Positions 1 to 3,728 of a stretch of 6,115 nucleotides of DNA are shown here, piece after piece (position 1 is the first letter of the stretch; each line of letters begins with the position of its first letter). The position numbers and the translations under genes are program-made. Origin of the DNA: Deltaproteobacteria bacterium (GTDB taxonomy: Bacteria > Desulfobacterota > Desulfobacteria > Desulfobacterales > C00003060); contig JAFDFO010000134.1 in the NCBI GenBank assembly GCA_019309815.1, positions 1 through 6,115 on the forward strand, given 5' to 3'. Below the pieces are notes generated by a model. That model was not told the origin of the DNA. It did no database searches and was given only the letters and a program-made list of their open reading frames with translations.

Positions 1-396
1 GTCGAGAAAACTTTCGATCAAATACATACGACCATCGATAATCACTGAGGCCACGGTCTTGAGAATCGGCACGGTTTTTCCGTCGGGTCTAATCAGCACG
101 CGTTCTGAGTTATCCATGGTCTGTCCCAAGTCTGTGATTGGACATTTACACTCGTCTTCTGGGCAGATGAAATTGTGACACACCTTACCCACTATCTGTT
201 CCCTGAGGGTACCAATTATTTGCAACGCAGCGAGATTAACATCAACAATCGTGTGCGATTCCGCATCAATGGTCACAATTCCGGCTGGCACAGAATCGAG
301 TATGGTTCTCAGGTTCTCTTGTCCTCCCTTGAGCGCCTCCTCAGCCTGCCTGCAGCGAGCAGCTTCTTTCCTTGACCCTTTCTTCCAATCCTTCAT
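1..396 (-). CDS. PAS-domain sensor protein (probable histidine kinase), N-terminal part, cut by window edge
   Basis: The frame is open from an ATG at 396 to the window edge (132 residues; the C-terminus lies outside). A charged helical linker (about residues 9-30, with AEEALKGGQENL) leads into a PAS domain from about residue 28: TILDSVPAGIVTID, then NLAALQIIG, then RPDGKTVPILKTV and a strand ending LIESFLD, where a PAS fold normally closes. Four cysteines (C73, C78, C83, C85) form the CHNFICPEDECKCPI motif that I recognise from a deltaproteobacterial PAS subfamily. Such proteins usually continue into a histidine kinase, but no kinase domain is visible here. The start is doubtful. ATG 396 has no Shine-Dalgarno sequence, whereas an ATG at 415 does, and its first 16 codons read MPKKPTHEGLEERVKE, the usual beginning of this family, before that frame fails. 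The gene therefore looks frameshifted near 367. It lies downstream of the PilZ gene at 584-985 on the same strand. Confidence 0.85.
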   Translation of the reverse strand, partial: MKDWKKGSRKEAARCRQAEEALKGGQENLRTILDSVPAGIVTIDAESHTIVDVNLAALQIIGTLREQIVGKVCHNFICPEDECKCPITDLGQTMDNSERVLIRPDGKTVPILKTVASVIIDGRMYLIESFLD

Positions 397-422
397 GGGT
401 TGGTTTTTTGGGCATCAGACAA

Positions 423-429
423 TCCTCCC
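423..429 (-). promoter_or_regulatory. Shine-Dalgarno site for the ATG at 415
   Basis: The minus strand reads GGGAGGA and is followed seven bases later by ATG at 415. The ATG at 396, which opens the PAS frame, has no purine-rich sequence in front of it. The site therefore marks 415 as the original translation start and supports a frame break between 415 and 366. Confidence 0.65.
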
Positions 430-549
430 ATTGCCACAAAGACGACCCCCACCTCTCTTCACAAGAAAAGGGGCCTTAGTACTCGGCTGAAGGTAATATG
501 GTAGTGTCTTGAATCTGGCGTGATGCATATGAGACTCCGGAAAGGGAAC

Positions 550-563
550 GGTCATTCCTGACC
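550..563 (-). terminator. Small hairpin after the first PilZ gene, possible weak terminator
   Basis: GGTCA and TGACC arms enclose a GGAA tetraloop on the minus strand, 20 bases beyond the stop codon of the PilZ gene. The tract after it (GTTCCCTTTCC) is not a clean T-run, so termination here would be weak at best. The rest of 416-583 holds no gene that I can recognise. Confidence 0.25.
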
Positions 564-583
564 CCTACTTCGCTCTTTGACAA

Positions 584-985
584 TCAATGTGTGTCCGGGT
601 CTTGAGCTTGCACCTCACCCGTGGTGTGGTTTTGGATAAAATGTTCCAGCTGAGATATTTGGTCAGGTGTCAACTCGCCAAATTGCACGCCACATCGCTT
701 CGTGTGTAGAGAAGTCGGGCGTGTTTCGTAGACTGATAACTCCCAAATGCTTTGACAGGGCAGATTATACAGAATAAAAAGACTACCTGTCCGGCATATG
801 TCAAGTTTGGTTGCTTCAATTGGTAGCACTTCGCTGGTAACCCAATTAAACGTAAGTCCGCCCATGCTGATATCTATTAGTCGACCCATTCCAGCATCAG
901 GGGATCTGAATATAACAACCGTATCGTCCCGGACTCGAAACCGCTTACGTTGCCTTCGGTCAACTGGCTCTTTCTTACTGGCCAT
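584..985 (-). CDS. Single-domain PilZ protein (probable c-di-GMP receptor)
   Basis: This is a 133-residue soluble protein with no signal peptide or membrane segment. It carries both PilZ signatures: RxxxR at R11-R15 (RQRKRF) and the DxSxxG motif at D38-S40-G43 (DISMGG), 23 residues further on, as expected for a c-di-GMP-binding PilZ barrel. The rest of the barrel runs to about residue 105 (CGVQFGEL), and a C-terminal helix (TPDQISQLEHFIQNH) closes it. It has no output domain, so it probably acts as an adaptor that binds a partner protein when c-di-GMP rises. The partner is not visible here. The ATG at 985 has a GAGGGGG Shine-Dalgarno sequence. It resembles the PilZ protein at 2448-2819 in length, motif spacing and C-terminal helix. 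Binding of c-di-GMP is inferred from the motifs. Confidence 0.9.
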   Translation of the reverse strand: MASKKEPVDRRQRKRFRVRDDTVVIFRSPDAGMGRLIDISMGGLTFNWVTSEVLPIEATKLDICRTGSLFILYNLPCQSIWELSVYETRPTSLHTKRCGVQFGELTPDQISQLEHFIQNHTTGEVQAQDPDTH

Positions 986-1086
986 TACACAACCCCCTCA
1001 TGAGAGATACTATGCCTGAAATCCATTTAAAGGCGACACGAATCACACACATAGCCGCGAAGTTGTATTTCTAAGGGAACCGGCTT

Positions 1087-1105
1087 AAAAAGAGTGCCCA
1101 ACTCT
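1087..1105 (-). terminator. Small intrinsic terminator after the RHH-like gene
   Basis: On the minus strand AGAGT, loop TGGGC, ACTCT is followed directly by TTTT, about 17 bases after the stop codon of the small gene at 1123-1335. The stem is only five base pairs and GC-poor, so read-through into the PilZ gene at 584-985 is likely. It suggests that the cyclase/RHH pair and that PilZ gene are at least partly separate transcription units. Confidence 0.4.
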
Positions 1106-1122
1106 CGTCCTTAGTTTGTCCA

Positions 1123-1335
1123 CTAACAAGTCGGCCGAGGTTTCATCACGTCATCATCATCGAGCAAATCGGGGAATCTGTGACAATCATCCACGTTATT
1201 GACAATGAAATCGATCAAGACCTCTTCAATGAGTTCTAAGGTATCAACTTTCCTTTGAGAAGCTATTTCACCAAAGGCGTCCCATATTCCCTTCCTGACC
1301 GTTAAGGATACACAATTATCAAAAGTGCCCATCAT
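1123..1335 (-). CDS. Small ribbon-helix-helix-like protein coupled to the diadenylate cyclase
   Basis: A 70-residue protein that I cannot assign to a named family. Its layout fits a ribbon-helix-helix (CopG/Arc-type) DNA-binding fold: a short strand (about residues 7-14, NCVSLTVR), helix A (16-28, GIWDAFGEIASQR), a turn, and helix B (31-47, DTLELIEEVLIDFIVNN). A strongly acidic tail follows, with five aspartates in DLLDDDD at 56-62. The first codon overlaps the end of the cyclase gene in ATGA, so translation is probably coupled. An AAGGAGG site lies only three bases before the first ATG but six before a second, adjacent ATG at 1332, so the true product may be 69 residues. RHH proteins commonly repress their own operon, but here that role is inferred. 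An acidic tail is unusual for a DNA binder, and a protein-binding role is the alternative. Confidence 0.65.
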   Translation of the reverse strand: MMGTFDNCVSLTVRKGIWDAFGEIASQRKVDTLELIEEVLIDFIVNNVDDCHRFPDLLDDDDVMKPRPTC

Positions 1336-2012
1336 GTGCCTCCTTCCGCTGCATTTCCCAACTTTTGAAGCAAGGCAAATGTTCCCAGGTTCGGGTATAA
1401 TCGGCCTTCAATGGCCAATGAGACCCAACCCTTCTCTTCAGAAACTACAATGATGAGGGCATCACTCACCTCGCTGAGCCCGATGGCTGCCTGGTGTCGC
1501 GTTCCTAGTCCGAGGTCCCCCAATTCCAAGGCGTGGGGAGCCAACGGGAGTAAACAGCTTGCTTTCACGATGTTGCCTTTTCGGATGATCACTGCCCCAT
1601 CATGAAGGGGGCTTCCCGGATAGAAGATGTTTTCTATGACCAGGGCACTAGCTACAGCCTCGACCACGAACCCGCCTTTAAGATAGTCATCCACGATATC
1701 TTCTTGCTCGATCACAAGAATTGCGCCATGACGTTTCTTACTAAGGCTGGAGACTGCTACAATAACCTCGCCAGGCACCTTTATTTTGGGAGAAATGCAG
1801 CATCTGAGGTGGGTCTGTAGCAAACCCTGCTCTAACTGATTAACCCCTTCTCTTATTTCGTATAATTTCTGCAAGAAATTGCTCAAACGGGAACATTCCT
1901 TCACGGATTCAAGCCCCTCATGAACTTGGGCAATCCGGGATCTTAGATCCTCAAGTTTTTCCTTGATAGCCTCTTCTTCACTTAACAAAGCTTGGTTATC
2001 TATCGGGTTCAT
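1332..2012 (-). CDS. Soluble diadenylate cyclase (DAC domain, CdaS-like layout)
   Basis: This enzyme should condense two ATP molecules into c-di-AMP. From the ATG at 2012 the protein has 226 residues. Residues 1-65 are a charged, helical, probably coiled-coil region (SEEEAIKEKLEDLRSRIAQV). Residues about 80-215 are a complete DAC domain with GAILVIE (96-102), the catalytic DGA in SPLHDGAVII (138-140), the nucleotide-binding RHxAA in GTRHQAAIGLSE (172-176), and IIVVSEEKG. No membrane helix is present, so it is neither CdaA (three N-terminal helices) nor DisA (C-terminal DNA-binding domains). An N-terminal helical region before the DAC domain is the arrangement of Bacillus CdaS, where the helices are inhibitory. 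Orthology to CdaS is not claimed. An AAAGGAG site lies 12 bases before the ATG, slightly far. A TTG at 2084 in the same frame would add 24 residues that do not look conserved. The gene overlaps the RHH-like gene by four bases. Confidence 0.92.
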   Translation of the reverse strand: MNPIDNQALLSEEEAIKEKLEDLRSRIAQVHEGLESVKECSRLSNFLQKLYEIREGVNQLEQGLLQTHLRCCISPKIKVPGEVIVAVSSLSKKRHGAILVIEQEDIVDDYLKGGFVVEAVASALVIENIFYPGSPLHDGAVIIRKGNIVKASCLLPLAPHALELGDLGLGTRHQAAIGLSEVSDALIIVVSEEKGWVSLAIEGRLYPNLGTFALLQKLGNAAEGGT

Positions 2013-2309
2013 TATTGTCGTCTGCTCCTTTGCAAAAAGACAATCATTTATTCTTGCAGAAGTATCTACGTTTCGTGTGGGCAAGGCGTTTTGCAGACGC
2101 CGACAGCTCCTCGATAGTCCCTAAGGAAATTCTTGCAAATGAACCGGTCAACATCAGATGCATGTCGTAATCTTTCGGGCCAGACTACACCGTAATAGGA
2201 GCATCCGTAAGTCAAATCAAGGTTCCAGCGGCGCATATTTAGCCATCCGGTCCTGTTTTTTCGCGGTGGGATCGCACCTCAAATGTAGCCTTGGTGCCGG
2301 GGTCACAAA
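2013..2309 (-). other. Leader region of the diadenylate cyclase gene
   Basis: This is about 300 bases between the terminator at 2307-2378 and the cyclase start. It holds a candidate promoter and three short minus-strand ORFs: a 9-codon one (MAKYAPLEP, ATG at about 2245, behind an AGGA site), a 56-residue one (2066-2236, starting MRRWNLDLTYGC, with cysteines near its end) and a 39-residue one (2044-2163, containing IEELSASAKRLAH) that stops 31 bases before the cyclase ATG. The two longer ORFs overlap in different frames, so at most one is a gene, and neither has a good ribosome site. They could be leader peptides, decayed gene remnants or chance. Confidence 0.3.
2192..2220 (-). promoter_or_regulatory. 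Candidate sigma-70-type promoter for the cyclase operon
   Basis: On the minus strand TTGATT (-35) is separated by 17 bases from TATTAC (-10). It lies downstream of the intrinsic terminator and would give a 5' leader of roughly 170 bases before the cyclase ATG at 2012. Each hexamer departs from consensus in two positions, so this is a suggestion. Confidence 0.35.
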
Positions 2310-2378
2310 AAAGCCCCGACGAGCAACCGTGGGCAATCTTCCATTACATGGATTAGAAGCCGGTTGATTCGGGGCTTT
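2307..2378 (-). terminator. Intrinsic terminator with a long structured loop, after the second PilZ gene
   Basis: On the minus strand AAAGCCCCGA and TCGGGGCTTT form a perfect 10-bp stem followed by a run of Ts (TTTTTT counting the end of the stem), 69 bases after the PilZ stop codon. The 49-base loop can form more stems: CAACCG (2361-2366) with CGGTTG (2324-2329), and TCCA (2349-2352) with TGGA (2340-2343) around a five-base loop. The whole element is a nested hairpin. It should end the PilZ transcript and isolate the cyclase operon. The elaborate loop is more than a simple terminator needs, and a small RNA or attenuator is the alternative. Confidence 0.75.
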
Positions 2379-2447
2379 CTGGGAGAAAAAGACTTGCGCC
2401 GCTACGTTATTTCACAATTGAATGCGGGCCCTCGTCAATTTCCGTGC

Positions 2448-2819
2448 TTATGCTTCCCCCACGGTATAGTTTTCCATAAACTCTTTTAGCTTAGCTCGCT
2501 GTTCGTCTGTGAGCTTCTTGAATTTGAGGCAACATCTTTTCATGGTTGTAGCAGCTGAAGGGGCTTTGCCAACCACTTCGATGTCTGAAACAGTCTTTAC
2601 CGGAACCCTGCTGAGATAGAAATCCCCCTCTCCCATGAATACGTCTATATGGTGGGTCCCTTTCAACGGTTCCCCGTTGCCAATGTAACGAAATCCAAGG
2701 CCACCCATGCTCACGTCTCTGAGACGTCCTACCTGGATATCATGAGGACCGATGCCGACAAATACATCTTTTCGGGCCTGGAATCGTTTATGTTTCCTAT
2801 GATCCTTTCGCGTAGCCAT
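2448..2819 (-). CDS. Single-domain PilZ protein, paralogue of the one at 584-985
   Basis: This 123-residue soluble protein consists of one PilZ domain. RxxxR is at R8-R12 (RKHKRF) and DxSxxG at D35-S37-G40 (DVSMGG), again 23 residues apart. The protein ends with a helix (LTDEQRAKLKEFMENYTVGEA) parallel to the C-terminal helix of the other PilZ protein, where NHTTGE matches NYTVGE. This shared ending, which is not a general PilZ feature, suggests that the two are paralogues. The expected role is binding c-di-GMP and passing the signal to a partner by contact. The ATG at 2819 has a GAGGAG Shine-Dalgarno sequence eight bases upstream. The gene is transcribed towards the diadenylate cyclase but is separated from it by the terminator at 2307-2378. 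No convincing promoter was found upstream. Confidence 0.9.
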   Translation of the reverse strand: MATRKDHRKHKRFQARKDVFVGIGPHDIQVGRLRDVSMGGLGFRYIGNGEPLKGTHHIDVFMGEGDFYLSRVPVKTVSDIEVVGKAPSAATTMKRCCLKFKKLTDEQRAKLKEFMENYTVGEA

Positions 2820-3267
2820 AACCCGGGCTCCTCAAGAAAACGCCGAACAGAATCCGGAGCCAGAGTCAGTGTCTCATCCTGTCCGTTCAATAGCTGCGGC
2901 GAGACAAAATATTGCTTCAGACTCCAGACTTCTGAAAGGTATATGAAATTGTCCCCGCCTATGTGCCGTGTTGGGATACTCTCAAGAACTGTTTTTTAGT
3001 GATCAACCTTATTGCTTCTTTAGACTTTTCTGTCGAAAACAGAACCTGCCTGCCAAAGCAAACTCGGGTTCGCGTGCACGGAGTGCTTTTTCAGAGAAGA
3101 ATCCTGTCAATCACGAACACGGCAGGAACAATATTGTCAAAGATCCATCCGCCACGCACCAAAAGAAAATACGCGGGGGGAAACCTTGCGAAGTCAGCTA
3201 TACAAAGAGCACGTCATGTTAATTACAAGAGCAATAAGCGTACCAACAGAAGGAGGCTCTTCAGTCT

Positions 3268-3402
3268 ATGCAACCCACTGACATAACTCGATATTTGAGG
3301 ATGACGTACCGGGGTGCGGTTCAGGATCATACCGAAGCCTGTCGGACGTTTTTACAGACTGTAAAGCTTTGTAACTGCAAGAGAGGGAAACACGAAGATT
3401 GA
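3268..3402 (+). CDS. Possible 44-residue protein behind a strong ribosome-binding site
   Basis: AAGGAGG at 3250-3256 precedes the ATG by 11 bases, slightly far but otherwise consensus. The product starts MQPTDITRYLRMTYRGAV and contains a C-x-C pair (CNCKRG) near its end. It has no membrane segment and matches no family known to me. Its TGA overlaps the ATG of the next small ORF by one base (TGATG), an arrangement typical of coupled translation. It is the only plus-strand gene candidate with a good ribosome site. Chance remains possible at this length. Confidence 0.3.
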   Translation: MQPTDITRYLRMTYRGAVQDHTEACRTFLQTVKLCNCKRGKHED

Positions 3403-3575
3403 TGTTGGAACCTGACTTCGTTGCATTGATAGCCAACGCAGGCCGCACATTCATGTTTGAATTGATCCGCCTATCGCTATCTTGTTCACAAGAAGCAGGC
3501 CCGACCGATGCACAGAAGCATTTGGTGCATGAACCGCAAAGCGAGCGCATTCCCCGTCCCGCCAGAGGCGGATAA
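3402..3575 (+). CDS. Possible 57-residue protein coupled to the preceding small ORF
   Basis: It starts at the ATG of a TGATG overlap with the ORF before it and has no Shine-Dalgarno sequence of its own. Residues 1-27 (MLEPDFVALIANAGRTFMFE..) read like a helical protein. The C-terminal ten or so residues (ERIPRPARGG) come from the GC-rich repeat at 3548-3572, so the reading frame runs into non-coding-looking DNA. It may be the remnant of a longer gene cut by the repeat region. No family is recognised. Confidence 0.22.
   Translation: MLEPDFVALIANAGRTFMFELIRLSLSCSQEAGPTDAQKHLVHEPQSERIPRPARGG
3548..3572. repeat. Copy 1 of an imperfect 25-base direct repeat
   Basis: It begins CATTCCCCGTCCCGC and carries a short CCGCC-AGA-GGCGG hairpin (3559-3571). 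It matches the copy at 3646-3670 in 19 of 25 positions, with 14 of the first 15 identical. Its RNA-like hairpin form suggests a dispersed intergenic repeat, though only two copies lie in this window. Confidence 0.4.
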
Positions 3576-3629
3576 AGGTTAGCGAGCGAACACAAGAATG
3601 GCAGACTTCCTTACGGTCGCTGCGGAGCA

Positions 3630-3643
3630 CTGCCTTCGGGCAG
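3630..3643. other. UUCG-type hairpin
   Basis: On the plus strand, CTGCC-TTCG-GGCAG is a perfect 5-bp stem closed by the very stable C(UUCG)G tetraloop. The stable loop forms only in a plus-strand transcript, hinting at RNA made in that direction. No T-run follows. Confidence 0.45.
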
Positions 3644-3645
3644 AA

Positions 3646-3670
3646 CATTCCCTGTCCCGCTATGGCGGGA
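3646..3670. repeat. Copy 2 of the imperfect 25-base direct repeat
   Basis: It begins CATTCCCTGTCCCGC and lies 98 bases after copy 1. Its second half is part of a strong hairpin (3650-3678). Both copies end in a short palindrome built from GTCCCGC and a G-rich arm. Confidence 0.4.
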
Positions 3671-3678
3671 CTGCAGGG
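3650..3678. other. GC-rich hairpin downstream of the fused kinase gene
   Basis: CCCTG-TCCCGC pairs with GCGGGA and, after a three-base CTG bulge, CAGGG, around a TATG loop: 11 base pairs, mostly GC. It lies about 50 bases past the kinase stop codon. It has no T-run on either strand, so it is not a canonical terminator. It could protect or mark a 3' end. Confidence 0.45.
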
Positions 3679-3680
3679 AG

Positions 3681-3716
3681 CTTCAATATCAACGTCTTTT
3701 ACACGTGATTTTGAAG
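3681..3716. terminator. Long imperfect hairpin at the 3' end of the fused kinase gene
   Basis: The minus strand reads CTTCAA-A-ATCA-CGT, loop GTAAAAG, then ACG-T-TGAT-A-TTGAAG: 13 paired bases with one A-A mismatch and one bulged T. It starts 13 bases after the kinase stop codon. It is AT-rich and lacks a T-run on the minus strand, so it would be a non-canonical terminator or an mRNA-stabilising stem. Confidence 0.35.
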
Positions 3717-3728
3717 TTCTTGTGGGTT

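Larger units (their letters stand above)
2820..3728. other. Long region without a recognisable gene
   Basis: This stretch separates the PilZ gene from the kinase gene. Longer open frames exist on both strands (for example 2963-3286 plus and 3266-3595 minus), but their translations have no family resemblance and look like chance. Visible contents: upstream DNA of the PilZ gene (about 2820-3000); a 6-bp perfect inverted repeat TTCTGT-CGAAA-ACAGAA at 3028-3044; a strong ribosome-binding sequence and two tiny plus-strand ORFs (3268-3575); and a hairpin-rich stretch at 3548-3716. No tRNA, rRNA or transposase remnant was recognised. Confidence 0.5.

Noticed and set aside
2013..2084. Longer diadenylate cyclase starting at TTG 2084
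   Set aside because: The additional 24 residues look like leader sequence; the ATG at 2012 has a purine-rich site upstream and begins a coherent helical domain.
2307..2378. Integron attC site, considered because of the long imperfect inverted repeat
   Set aside because: The GTTRRRY and RYYYAAC core sites are not present in the right positions, and the T-run after the stem on the minus strand explains it better as a terminator.
3028..3044. LexA/SOS box, considered because of CTGT..ACAG symmetry
   Set aside because: The spacing between CTG and CAG is wrong for the known LexA operators, and the sequence is a simple 6-bp hairpin with a CGAAA loop.
2963..3286. Plus-strand open frame of 107 codons
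   Set aside because: No family resemblance, no ribosome-binding site and no protein-like composition; it overlaps the intergenic stretch by chance.
3266..3595. Minus-strand open frame of 109 codons
   Set aside because: Serine- and cysteine-rich translation without recognisable motifs; it runs through hairpin and repeat DNA and is antisense to the small plus-strand ORFs with the better ribosome site.
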